Shown here: positions 44,996 through 54,538 of the stretch, one piece after another
Numbering within the stretch: the first letter of the stretch is position 1
Layout: each line of letters opens with the position of its first letter
Made by a program: the position numbers and the translations under genes
Source of the DNA: Streptomyces genisteinicus
GTDB lineage: Bacteria; Actinomycetota; Actinomycetes; Streptomycetales; Streptomycetaceae
NCBI RefSeq assembly: GCF_014489615.1
Contig: NZ_CP060825.1
Location: 5,094,501 to 5,158,500 of the forward strand
Length of the DNA: 64,000 nt
Direction: 5' to 3'
The notes under the pieces: generated by a model
The model's database searches: none
What the model was told of the DNA's origin: nothing
What the model saw: the letters and a program-made list of their open reading frames with translations, nothing else

Positions 44996-45993
44996 TGGGA
45001 AGCACGCCGAAGAACGTCCTCGCCGCGCTGACGGCCGCCCTCCTCTGGGCCTTCGCCTTCGTCGCCCCGGCCGCCGTGCGACCGGCGAGCGAACTGCTCC
45101 TGGTGACCGGACGCTACTCCCTGTTCGGTCTCTGCGGCCTGTGGGTCCTGTGGCGGGGCCGCAGGCAGCTGAGGCTGATCCCCGTACGGAGAATCGTCTT
45201 CGGCCTGTGGATCGGCTTCGTCGGGTACTTCGTCTTCTACATCTGCGTCTCGTACTCCGCGACGATGGACAGCGGATTCATCACGGCCGTCGTGGTGGGG
45301 TCGTCGCCGATCACGATCGCCGTCGCCGGGAACTTCGCCGAGAAGCGCATGTCCTGGCGCGAACTGGTCGCCCCCGTGATCCTGATCCTGATCGGCCTGG
45401 GACTGCTCAGCGTCTCCGACCTCATCCAGGGCGAGGGCCGCGACGGCGCCGGCGACTCGATCCTCGCCATCCTGCTCGCCCTCGGGGCCATGCTCACCTG
45501 GTCCTACTTCGTGGTCCGCAACGCCCAGTCGCAGCGCACCTGGGAGACCAAACCCGACCCCACCCTCTGGGCCGGACTCGTCGCCATGGGCGCCGGCGGC
45601 GCCTCCATGGTGCTGCTGCCGTTCGCCATCGCCTCGACTCCCCCCGAGACCTTCGAACCGTATCCGCTGTTCAAGATCGTCGCGTGGTGCGTCTTCCTCG
45701 GGGTCATCGCCTCGTGGTGGGGAACCCTCATCTGGGTCAAGGCGGCCCAGGGGATCCCCGTCCCCCTGGTCGGCCCGCTGCTCGCCACGGAGACCATCTT
45801 CGGAGCCGTCCTCAGCCTCCCCGTGGAGAACCGGCTGCCCACCGGGGCGGAAGTCACCGGAGCGCTGTTCGTCCTCGCGGGCATCGCCGTCTACCTCTTC
45901 TTCGACGTGAAGAACTCCCGGCTGCGCGCCCGGAGCACGGACGGCGGGGACGGCAGCAGAGCCACCGCGTCGGAAATGGCCGCCCCGACCTGA
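44995..45993 (+). CDS. EamA/DMT-family exporter
   Basis: 332 residues with ten predicted membrane helices in two five-helix halves (first half LAALTAALLWAFAFVAPAAV; second half begins about residue 160, ILAILLALGAMLTWSYFVV). EamA proteins export amino acids, their derivatives or metallophores (RhtA-, YdcZ- and CntI-like examples). Because it is translationally coupled to the PLP enzyme, it is the likely exporter of the pathway product. The C-terminal tail is hydrophilic. Confidence 0.88.
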   Translation: MGSTPKNVLAALTAALLWAFAFVAPAAVRPASELLLVTGRYSLFGLCGLWVLWRGRRQLRLIPVRRIVFGLWIGFVGYFVFYICVSYSATMDSGFITAVVVGSSPITIAVAGNFAEKRMSWRELVAPVILILIGLGLLSVSDLIQGEGRDGAGDSILAILLALGAMLTWSYFVVRNAQSQRTWETKPDPTLWAGLVAMGAGGASMVLLPFAIASTPPETFEPYPLFKIVAWCVFLGVIASWWGTLIWVKAAQGIPVPLVGPLLATETIFGAVLSLPVENRLPTGAEVTGALFVLAGIAVYLFFDVKNSRLRARSTDGGDGSRATASEMAAPT

Positions 45994-46061
45994 ACGAGCC
46001 CGACCGAAGCAGCCGGAACCGAGTCCGGACCGCCACTCCCACGTGACAGAGAGGTAAGCCG

Positions 46062-46709
46062 ATGAACCACTCCTTCGCGAAGGTCAAGCAGTCGCACGTC
46101 TTCTTCGAGGACGCCCCCGGACTGAAGAACTACTACGAGGACTGGGCGCCGGGATACGACGCCGACCTCGCCGACCAGAAGTGGGTCGCCCCGAGGGTCG
46201 CGGCGAACTTCGTGCACCTGCTCGCCTCCGCCTACGGGACGCCGGAGACCGAGATATTCGACGCCGGCTGCGGCACCGGCCTCGTCGGCAGCGTCCTCGC
46301 GACACTCGGCACGTACGAGATCGACGGCGTCGACCTCTCCGAGAACATGGCCGCCGAAGCACGCAAGACGAACGCCTACCGCAAGGTCTACGGCGGTGTG
46401 GACCTCTCGGTGCAGGCGCGTGACGAGCGGCTGGGCCGGTACGGCATCGTGGTGAGCAGCGGAGTCTTCACCCTCGGACACGTACGGCCGGGCGCGCTGC
46501 TCACCCTGATCGAGTACGCCGAGCCCGGCGGACTGATCCTGGTCTCCACCCGTGGCTCCTACGCCACCGAGACCGGCTTCGAGGAGTTCGCGCGGTCGCC
46601 GGAGGTCACCGCACGCGCCACGCTCCACTCCAAGCTGCCGGACGCCGGCTACATCGCCGAGGAGAAGGCCGACTACTGGGTGTTCCGCAGGAGCACCGCC
46701 ACCCCGTGA
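46062..46709 (+). CDS. Class I SAM-dependent methyltransferase, WBSCR27/METTL27-like
   Basis: 215 residues, ATG with GAGAGG upstream. The N-terminal YYEDWAPGYDADL and motif I EIFDAGCGTGLVGSVLATLG, then IDGVDLSENMAAEARKT, are typical of small methyltransferases of the METTL27 group. Unlike the other SAM enzyme of this operon it has a fully ordinary motif set. The substrate is unknown. Methylation would give S-adenosylhomocysteine, whose adenosine could be recycled by the kinase at the end of the operon. Confidence 0.85.
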   Translation: MNHSFAKVKQSHVFFEDAPGLKNYYEDWAPGYDADLADQKWVAPRVAANFVHLLASAYGTPETEIFDAGCGTGLVGSVLATLGTYEIDGVDLSENMAAEARKTNAYRKVYGGVDLSVQARDERLGRYGIVVSSGVFTLGHVRPGALLTLIEYAEPGGLILVSTRGSYATETGFEEFARSPEVTARATLHSKLPDAGYIAEEKADYWVFRRSTATP

Positions 46710-46753
46710 CGCAGAACAGGCGCCGCCCGCATCCGACACGTCCCTGGAGCGCC

Positions 46754-47962
46754 ATGTCCCGCACACTGTTCACCTCGGAGTCCGTGACCGAGGGGCACCC
46801 CGACAAGATCGCCGATCAGATCAGCGACACCGTCCTCGACGCACTGCTCAGCCGCGACCCCGGCGCACGCGTCGCGGTCGAGACACTGATCACCACCGGC
46901 CAGGTCCACATCGCCGGCGAGGTGTCGACCACCGCCTGGGTCGACATCCCGGACCTGGTGCGGACGAAAATCCTGGACATCGGGTACGACTCGTCGACCA
47001 AGGGCTTCGACGGCGCGTCCTGCGGTGTCTCGGTGTCGATCGGATCGCAGTCCCCGGACATCGCACAAGGCGTCGAATCCGCCTACGAGAGGAGGATCGA
47101 GGGCGACGACGACGAGCTCGACCGGCAGGGCGCCGGCGACCAGGGCCTGATGTTCGGCTACGCGACCTCCGAGACGCCCTCGCTCATGCCGCTGCCGATC
47201 GACCTGGCCCACCGCCTCTCCCGCAGGCTGGCCGAGGTCCGCAGGAACGGCACGATCCCCTACCTCCGGCCGGACGGGAAGACCCAGGTCACCATCGAGT
47301 ACGCCGGCAGCCGGCCGGTCCGGCTCGACACGGTGGTGGTGTCCACGCAGCACGCCGGCGACGTCGACCTGGACGGCCTGCTCGCCCCCGAGATCCGCGA
47401 GCACGTCGTCGAGCACGTCCTCACCCTGCTCGCGCAGGACGGCATCAAGCTGGAGACGGAGGAGTACCGCCTCCTGGTCAACCCGACCGGCCGGTTCGAG
47501 ATCGGGGGGCCGATGGGCGACGCGGGCCTCACCGGACGCAAGATCATCATCGACACGTACGGCGGCATGGCCCGCCACGGCGGTGGCGCGTTCTCCGGCA
47601 AGGACCCCTCCAAGGTGGACCGTTCGGCCGCCTACGCGATGCGCTGGGTCGCGAAGAACGTCGTCGCGTCGGGCCTCGCGGCACGCTGCGAGGTCCAGGT
47701 CGCCTACGCCATCGGAAAGGCCGAACCGGTGGGCCTGCTGGTCGAGACGTTCGGCACCAACACGGTCGCCGTGCCCAGGATCGAGGCGGCCGTCCGGCAG
47801 GTCTTCGACCTCCGCCCGGCCGCGATCATCCGCGACCTCGACCTGCTCCGCCCGATCTACGCCCGGACAGCGGCCTACGGGCACTTCGGCCGTGAACTGC
47901 CCGAGTTCACCTGGGAACGCACCGACCGCGCCGCCGCCCTGCGCGCGGCCGCGGCCGCCTGA
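46754..47962 (+). CDS. metK: S-adenosylmethionine synthetase
   Basis: 402 residues from the ATG at 46754, GGAG five bases upstream; a GTG at 46706 overlaps the previous stop but lies in non-conserved sequence. It forms SAM from methionine and ATP. Signatures are complete: TSESVTEGHPDKIADQISD, GDQGLMFGYA and GGGAFSGKDPSKVDRSAAY. Streptomyces normally have a housekeeping metK beside their purine/coenzyme genes, so this is probably a second, pathway-dedicated copy that raises SAM supply for the two SAM-using enzymes of this operon. Confidence 0.95.
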   Translation: MSRTLFTSESVTEGHPDKIADQISDTVLDALLSRDPGARVAVETLITTGQVHIAGEVSTTAWVDIPDLVRTKILDIGYDSSTKGFDGASCGVSVSIGSQSPDIAQGVESAYERRIEGDDDELDRQGAGDQGLMFGYATSETPSLMPLPIDLAHRLSRRLAEVRRNGTIPYLRPDGKTQVTIEYAGSRPVRLDTVVVSTQHAGDVDLDGLLAPEIREHVVEHVLTLLAQDGIKLETEEYRLLVNPTGRFEIGGPMGDAGLTGRKIIIDTYGGMARHGGGAFSGKDPSKVDRSAAYAMRWVAKNVVASGLAARCEVQVAYAIGKAEPVGLLVETFGTNTVAVPRIEAAVRQVFDLRPAAIIRDLDLLRPIYARTAAYGHFGRELPEFTWERTDRAAALRAAAAA

Positions 47963-48086
47963 GGACACCGGGCCACTTGCCGGCGGTGCGCGGCTTCCCC
48001 GGGCCGCGCACCGCTTCGCGGTGCGGCACCCACCCGCCCCGCCGCCCCGCGTCTTTCACGGGCCACAGCTGTGAGGAGTACCGTCC

Positions 48087-49061
48087 ATGCGCATCGCCGT
48101 GACAGGGTCCATCGCCACCGACCATCTGCTGTTCTTCCCCGGCCGGTTCGCCGACCAGCTGATCGAGGGTCACCTGGAACAGGTCTCCCTCTCCTTCCTC
48201 GCCGACGCCCTGGAGGTGCGCAGAGGAGGCGTCGGCGCCAACATCTGCTTCGGACTGGGCGTGCTGGGGCTCGAACCCCAACTCGTGGGCGCCGCGGGAG
48301 CGGACTTCGCGGAGTACGACTCCTGGCTGCGGTCCCACGGCGTGGACACCTCGGCCGTCCGCGTCAGCGCGTCCCGGTACACCGCGCGGTTCGTCTGCAC
48401 CACCGACCTGGAACAGAACCAGATCGCCACCTTCTACTCCGGCGCCATGGCCGAGGCCCGCCGCATCGACCTGGCGGGCCTCGCGCACCGGCCCGATCTG
48501 GTGCTCGTCGGAGCCGACGACCCCGAGGCCATGCTCCGCCACACCGCCACCGCCCACCGCCTCGCCGTCCCCGTGGCGGCCGACCCCTCCCAGCAACTGG
48601 CCCGGCTCGACCGCGACCAGGTCCGCCGGCTGGTGGACGGGGCGCGGTGGCTGTTCACCAACGAGTACGAGGAGGCCCTGCTCGTCGAACGCAGCGGATG
48701 GGCCAAGGCCGACGTGCTCGGCAGGATCGGCACCTGGATCACCACCTCGGGCGCGGACGGGGTCACCCTCGCCCGCCGGGGCGCTCCCGAACTGCGGGTC
48801 CCCGCCGTGCCCGCGGACCGGATCGCCGACCCCACGGGCGCGGGAGACGCCTTCCGCTCCGGCTTCCTCGCGGGGACGGCGTGGGGGTGGCCGCAGGAGC
48901 AGGCGGCGCAGCTGGGGTGCGCGCTGGCCACCACGGTGCTCGAGTCGGTCGGGACCCAGGAGTACGAGCTGCGTCCGGGCGAACTGGTCGCACGCGTCGA
49001 ACGCGCCTACGGCGCCGGAGCGGCGCGCACCGTGGGCGAGAGGATCGCCGTTCCCTCCTGA
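48087..49061 (+). CDS. Adenosine kinase (PfkB family)
   Basis: 324 residues, ATG with GAGGAG upstream. PfkB signatures: N-terminal GGVGANICFGLGVLG, and C-terminal DPTGAGDAFRSGFLAG with the catalytic Asp. The start MRIAVTGSIATDHLLFFPGRFADQLI and the segment QIATFYSGAMAEAR match the bacterial (mycobacterial-type) adenosine kinase. It converts adenosine to AMP and so clears the by-product that follows SAM-dependent methylation. It is last in the plus arm of the SAM cassette, 124 bp after metK. Confidence 0.9.
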   Translation: MRIAVTGSIATDHLLFFPGRFADQLIEGHLEQVSLSFLADALEVRRGGVGANICFGLGVLGLEPQLVGAAGADFAEYDSWLRSHGVDTSAVRVSASRYTARFVCTTDLEQNQIATFYSGAMAEARRIDLAGLAHRPDLVLVGADDPEAMLRHTATAHRLAVPVAADPSQQLARLDRDQVRRLVDGARWLFTNEYEEALLVERSGWAKADVLGRIGTWITTSGADGVTLARRGAPELRVPAVPADRIADPTGAGDAFRSGFLAGTAWGWPQEQAAQLGCALATTVLESVGTQEYELRPGELVARVERAYGAGAARTVGERIAVPS

Positions 49062-49088
49062 GCCGGGACCGGCGGTCCACGGATGTTG

Positions 49089-49106
49089 CTATACAGGTAT
49101 GTATAG
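49089..49106. promoter_or_regulatory. TATAC palindrome at the end of the SAM cassette
   Basis: CTATAC-AGGTAT-GTATAG has perfect 6-bp arms around six bases. The inner AGGTAT and the arms resemble the palindromes at 42546-42577. It overlaps a good -10 box TATAGT (49101-49106 region). Candidate operator of the same regulator. Confidence 0.5.
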
Positions 49107-49163
49107 TTTGGTTGGACGGCCTTCCGATGCCCGAACCAGGGCCCGCTTCGAAGGAGTTGCCCG

Positions 49164-49289
49164 ATGAGGACGCTGCTCCGCACGGTCTGGATCCTCTTGA
49201 GGGACGTCGCGTACGGCGTCAACGCCGGTCACGCCATCAGACTGGGCCTGAGGACCCCGGCGGGCAGGCGCTGCGGGACGCCGTCCTGA
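49164..49289 (+). CDS. Possible small protein of 41 residues
   Basis: The ATG at 49164 has an excellent AAGGAG seven bases upstream, and a -10-like TATAGT lies about 60 bp further up. The product starts MRTLLRTVWILLRDVAYGV, an amphipathic basic helix, and ends RRCGTPS. It is not recognised; it may also be the remnant of a longer gene. Only the ribosome site and position support it. Confidence 0.35.
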   Translation: MRTLLRTVWILLRDVAYGVNAGHAIRLGLRTPAGRRCGTPS

Positions 49290-49491
49290 CGGACGCGCCC
49301 GGATCCCGGCGCCGCGCCCGCGTGGCGAGGAGGGCCCCGACCCGCGCCGACCGGGCCTGCTCACAGGCCGCGCCTGAACACCGGACACACCAGGGGCCGT
49401 TCACCTGCCGGTCCGACCGTCCCGGGAGCACGTGCGGAGCGGCGGGGATGCTGGTGACCGCGGACATTGACGACGTGACAGGGTGTGGCTC

Positions 49492-51015
49492 ATGGTGATG
49501 ATGCCGCCCGAGGATGCGTCCGACCACCTCTTCGACGTGTCGGATGCCGTGGACGTACCCGTTGTGGTGCGCAGTACCGGCAAGCTCCGGCGTCCTTTCG
49601 AAGCGCAGTGGAAAGGTGCCAAGGACCCGTGGCCCGCTGCGGGCCTGCTCCCCGGCGACGGCTTCTATCTGGCGACGACCGCCTGGCGGCAGATCCTGCA
49701 GGCGGCCACGGGCGTCGGGCGGGATCTGGCACCGTGGCTCCGGAAGACGCCCTGGCTGGCGGTGAACGAATTCATCGCGCGGGTGGCACCGCTGCAGGCC
49801 TACCTGCGCATGAAGGACGTGTCGGGGCCGGATCACGCGGCCGGGCGGCGGCTGTTCGTCAGCGCGGTCTATCAGCACGGGACCGAGCGCAGTGCTCACT
49901 CGGCGTTCGCCTACCACCTCGGGATGACCATGGCACAGTGGGCGTGTGTCGGCATGTCCGGTCTGGGAAGCACGCGGCACATCGAGGCCGGCGGCCCCAA
50001 CGGCAACCAGGGGTTCCTGGACGCGAGTCTCCGGCTGCCGGATCTCTGGGGCACGCATCCGAGCCCGCGGCTTCCCTGGCTCGTCGAGGCCAAAGCCGGC
50101 CGCCACCTCGGCGAAGGGCGTCTGAAGGACGGCAAGGTGCAGCTGAACGGTGGCAGTGACCTGATGACCGTCCCCCATCGTCAGGTCCTGTGCGGCACCT
50201 CCTTGCCGCACCGGGAGAGGTGGGAGGACGACTGCCTGTTCATGACGATGGACACCACGTCGATCACACCTCCGGCTTCTGACGGCGGCAGCGCGATACC
50301 GCCGCTCGGACCGCCGCCGGACGGGGCTGAGGACTACATCGCCGAAGATGTGGAGGCGCTGCTGGCAGTGACCCGGTCACAGCTGATGGCCTACCAGGCA
50401 ATCGCCTTCGGAGCGGTGGAGGATCTCCGTCTCGTCCCCGTCAGCAAGGCGCGCTCCACGCGGTTGCGACATCGCACGGGTTCGCTCACTCCCGTCGAGC
50501 ACGACGAGCCCACCCGGGAGATTCGGCGCCGACTGCGCTCCGACTCCGTGTCCGGCGAGGCCGCGCTGCGGGCACACGGGGGTGCCGGCGACTTCGTCGC
50601 CGCCCGGCTTCCCGGTGTCGGCCTCCACCTGGGCATGTCCCGACGACTCTTCGCCGCGTGCGCCGCCTTGCACCAGGCGCAGTCCGAGATGCCGGTGGAC
50701 GAGTCGGTATTCCTGCCTTACTCCAGCCTGCGTCACGGCGTCGACGACGAGGAGCGAGAGGAGTACAGCCGAGCCACTCGCCGTGCCTACTACGAGCAGG
50801 AAGAGGAGCGAGGCTTCCGCCTGCGCGCAGAGGTCCGCCGGGGATTCGCGCAGGCCGATGAGCGGTCCTGGAGCGATCTTCTGATGAGGCGCCAAGTCGA
50901 GGTGTCCCTCGAGGACTCGGAGGAGAGCGGGCTCCTCGAGGGAACGACTGCCGAAACCTACCTCGCGATCGAACACAGCGATCCGGTGCTTGCCAGTGCC
51001 CGCGAGCGTCGGTAG
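49492..51015 (+). CDS. Unrecognised protein with a PD-(D/E)xK nuclease-like motif
   Basis: 507 residues from the ATG at 49492, AGGG eight bases upstream. I do not recognise the family. In the first half, LPDLWG (D184), then a strand PWLVEAKAG with E199-A-K201, gives the D-x(14)-ExK arrangement of restriction-endonuclease-fold proteins. The second half is charged and mostly helical (EEREEYSRATRRAYYEQEEERGF). No signal peptide. Codon choice is less GC-biased than in neighbouring genes (GAT, GAA, CAT, TCT more frequent), which suggests acquisition by transfer. It stands alone beside a MITE. A defence or DNA-processing role is only a guess. Confidence 0.6.
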   Translation: MVMMPPEDASDHLFDVSDAVDVPVVVRSTGKLRRPFEAQWKGAKDPWPAAGLLPGDGFYLATTAWRQILQAATGVGRDLAPWLRKTPWLAVNEFIARVAPLQAYLRMKDVSGPDHAAGRRLFVSAVYQHGTERSAHSAFAYHLGMTMAQWACVGMSGLGSTRHIEAGGPNGNQGFLDASLRLPDLWGTHPSPRLPWLVEAKAGRHLGEGRLKDGKVQLNGGSDLMTVPHRQVLCGTSLPHRERWEDDCLFMTMDTTSITPPASDGGSAIPPLGPPPDGAEDYIAEDVEALLAVTRSQLMAYQAIAFGAVEDLRLVPVSKARSTRLRHRTGSLTPVEHDEPTREIRRRLRSDSVSGEAALRAHGGAGDFVAARLPGVGLHLGMSRRLFAACAALHQAQSEMPVDESVFLPYSSLRHGVDDEEREEYSRATRRAYYEQEEERGFRLRAEVRRGFAQADERSWSDLLMRRQVEVSLEDSEESGLLEGTTAETYLAIEHSDPVLASARERR

Positions 51016-51132
51016 GCGCAAGCGCCTCCTGCGCGGCGGACGCGCGATCGCGACGAAGAAGGCCCGTTCCGGACCGGTTGAGAACCAGAGCTGCAGGCGC
51101 CCCGGTCGCACACGCTGGCCGGGCCCATCTGC

Positions 51133-51309
51133 CTAGGCCTTGTCTGACAAATGGCGCCGTCCGCCCGAAGGGCGGGGCGCGCGGCGTCCGGTGCGTGCGA
51201 TCGCAAGGCGGAGGATCATCCTCGTACTGGGTGTACTCGGATGACTCCGACAACGCAGCGAGGGTGCGTGCCGGGCGTCGCGCGCCAGGCGGGATTTGTC
51301 AGGCAAGGC

Positions 51310-51313
<4 letters not shown>
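51133..51313. mobile_element. MITE-like element flanked by CTAG
   Basis: About 180 bp. The ends are near-perfect inverted repeats: GGCCTTGTCTGACAAAT on the left and, inverted, GGCCTTGCCTGACAAAT on the right, one mismatch. Both ends are bounded by CTAG (51133-51136 and 51310-51313), which looks like a 4-bp target duplication. The inside also folds back on itself along most of its length, and no transposase is encoded. The ends resemble those of Streptomyces IS5-group elements as I remember them. The right CTAG supplies the TAG stop of sdaA. Confidence 0.75.
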
Positions 51314-52680
<1,367 letters not shown>

Positions 52681-52750
52681 GGGAGACTCCTTGTGGGGGT
52701 GGTAGACGCCGTTGTCTGCCGGTGGTGCGGCAATGCGGGTGACGTGGTGC

Positions 52751-52788
52751 GGGGCACCGCGCGCACTGTCCAGTGTGCGCGGTGCCCC
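52751..52788. terminator. Hairpin between glyA and sdaA
   Basis: 18-bp arms starting GGGGCACCGCGCGCACTG around two bases, with one G-T pair. It may end or weaken the riboswitch-controlled transcript before sdaA. Confidence 0.6.
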
Positions 52789-52810
52789 TTTCGTTGTGCT
52801 GTGGTCCGTC

Positions 52811-54070
52811 TTACAGACCGGGGTACAGCGGGTGCTTCCCGGCGAGGGCCGTGACGCGGGCGCGCAGGGCGGCGGCGTCGTACTCCGGCTTCAGCGCCTC
52901 GGCGATGATGTCCGCGACCTCGCGGAAGTCCTCCGCCTGGAAGCCGCGGGTGGCCAGCGCCGGCGTGCCGATCCGCAGACCCGAGGTGACCATCGGCGGC
53001 CGCGGGTCGTTCGGGACCGCGTTGCGGTTGACCGTGATGCCGACCTCGTGGAGGCGGTCCTCGGCCTGCTGGCCGTCCAGCTCGGAGTCGCGCAGGTCCA
53101 CCAGGACCAGGTGCACGTCCGTGCCGCCGGACAGCACGGAGACGCCGTGCTGCGTGATGTCGTCCCTGACCAGGCGCTCGGCGAGGATGCGGGCGCCGTC
53201 CAGCGTACGCTGCTGGCGCTCGCGGAAGTCCTCGGAGGCGGCCACCTTGAACGAGACCGCCTTGGCCGCGATCACGTGCTCCAGCGGGCCGCCCTGCTGA
53301 CCGGGGAAGACCGCGGAGTTGATCTTCTTGGCGAGCTCGGCGGTGGAGAGGATCACACCGCCGCGCGGGCCGCCGAGGGTCTTGTGCGTGGTCGTGGTCA
53401 CGACGTGGGCGTGCGGCACCGGGTTGGGGTGCAGGCCCGCGGCGACCAGGCCGGCGAAGTGCGCCATGTCGACCATGAGGTAGGCGCCGACCTCGTCCGC
53501 GATCCGGCGGAAGGCGGCGAAGTCCAGCTGCCGCGGGTACGCGGACCAGCCGGCGACGATCAGCTTCGGCTTGGACTCCTTGGCGAGCTTCTCGACCTCG
53601 GCCATGTCGACCTGGCCGGTCTGCTCGTCGACGTGGTACGCGACCACGTTGTAGAGCTTGCCGGAGAAATTGATCTTCATGCCGTGGGTCAGGTGACCGC
53701 CGTGGGCCAGGTTCAGGCCCATGATCGTGTCGCCCGGCTTCAGCAGCGCGAACATCGCCGCGGCGTTGGCCTGCGCGCCGGAGTGCGGCTGCACGTTGGC
53801 GTGCTCGGCGCCGAAGAGCTCCTTGATGCGGTCGATGGCGATCTGCTCGATCACGTCGACGTGCTCGCAGCCGCCGTAGTAGCGGCGGCCCGGGTAGCCC
53901 TCGGCGTACTTGTTGGTGAGGACGGAGCCCTGCGCCTCCATGACCGCGACCGGAGCGAAGTTCTCCGAGGCGATCATCTCGAGGGTGGACTGCTGGCGGT
54001 GGAGCTCGGCGTCGACGGCGGCGGCGACGTCCGGGTCCAGCTCGTGGAGAGGGGTGTTCAGAAGCGACAT
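52811..54070 (-). CDS. glyA: Serine hydroxymethyltransferase
   Basis: 419 residues, ATG start. It interconverts serine and glycine with tetrahydrofolate. PLP lysine in VVTTTTHKTLGGPRGG; also MIASENF near the start, NKYAEGYPGRRYYGG and QPHSGAQANAA. Length is standard. It starts 11 bp after gcvH. As part of a gcv operon it is probably the second glyA of the genome, serving glycine breakdown. Confidence 0.97.
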   Translation of the reverse strand: MSLLNTPLHELDPDVAAAVDAELHRQQSTLEMIASENFAPVAVMEAQGSVLTNKYAEGYPGRRYYGGCEHVDVIEQIAIDRIKELFGAEHANVQPHSGAQANAAAMFALLKPGDTIMGLNLAHGGHLTHGMKINFSGKLYNVVAYHVDEQTGQVDMAEVEKLAKESKPKLIVAGWSAYPRQLDFAAFRRIADEVGAYLMVDMAHFAGLVAAGLHPNPVPHAHVVTTTTHKTLGGPRGGVILSTAELAKKINSAVFPGQQGGPLEHVIAAKAVSFKVAASEDFRERQQRTLDGARILAERLVRDDITQHGVSVLSGGTDVHLVLVDLRDSELDGQQAEDRLHEVGITVNRNAVPNDPRPPMVTSGLRIGTPALATRGFQAEDFREVADIIAEALKPEYDAAALRARVTALAGKHPLYPGL

Positions 54071-54081
54071 AGGGATGATCC

Positions 54082-54459
54082 TCAGTTGCCGGAGAACTCG
54101 GAGTACTCGTCAGCGGAGAGCAGGTCCTTCGGCTCCTCGCTCACGCGCACCTTGAAGAGCCACCCGCCCTCGAAGGGGGCGGAGTTCACCAGCGACGGGT
54201 CGTCGACGACGTCCTGGTTCGCCTCGACGACCTCGCCGGACACCGGCGAGTAGAGGTCGCTGACGGACTTGGTCGACTCCAGCTCGCCGCAGGTCTCGCC
54301 CGCGGTCACCGTGTCACCGACCTCCGGGAGCTGGGCGTAGACGACATCGCCGAGCGCGTTGGCCGCGAACTCCGTGATGCCGACCGTCGACACGCCGTCC
54401 TCGGCGGCCGACAGCCACTCGTGCTCCTTGCTGTAGCGCAGCTGCTGCGGGTTGCTCAT
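54082..54459 (-). CDS. gcvH: Glycine cleavage system H protein
   Basis: 125 residues from the ATG at 54459. It carries the lipoyl group on Lys64 in GELESTKSVSDLYSPVSG. The start YSKEHEWLSAAEDGVSTVGITEFA and the length are standard. It shuttles the aminomethyl group between the P, T and L proteins. The P-protein gene is not in the window. Confidence 0.97.
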   Translation of the reverse strand: MSNPQQLRYSKEHEWLSAAEDGVSTVGITEFAANALGDVVYAQLPEVGDTVTAGETCGELESTKSVSDLYSPVSGEVVEANQDVVDDPSLVNSAPFEGGWLFKVRVSEEPKDLLSADEYSEFSGN

Positions 54460-54538
54460 GGGGTGAATTCTCCTGTACGCGGGGGAGTGGTGGTGAACGG
54501 GAGGGGAGTGCGGGCGGTCACGTCGTGCGCCCGGAGTA

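Larger units (their letters stand above)
49062..49491. other. Region between the SAM cassette and the orphan nuclease-fold gene
   Basis: 430 bp. It contains a TATAC palindrome at 49089-49106 and one candidate 41-codon gene; the remaining 200 bp (49290-49491) show nothing recognisable. Confidence 0.6.

Noticed and set aside
51016..51132. Left flank of the MITE as part of a larger insertion sequence
   Set aside because: No transposase frame and no second copy of the inverted ends was seen outside 51133-51313.
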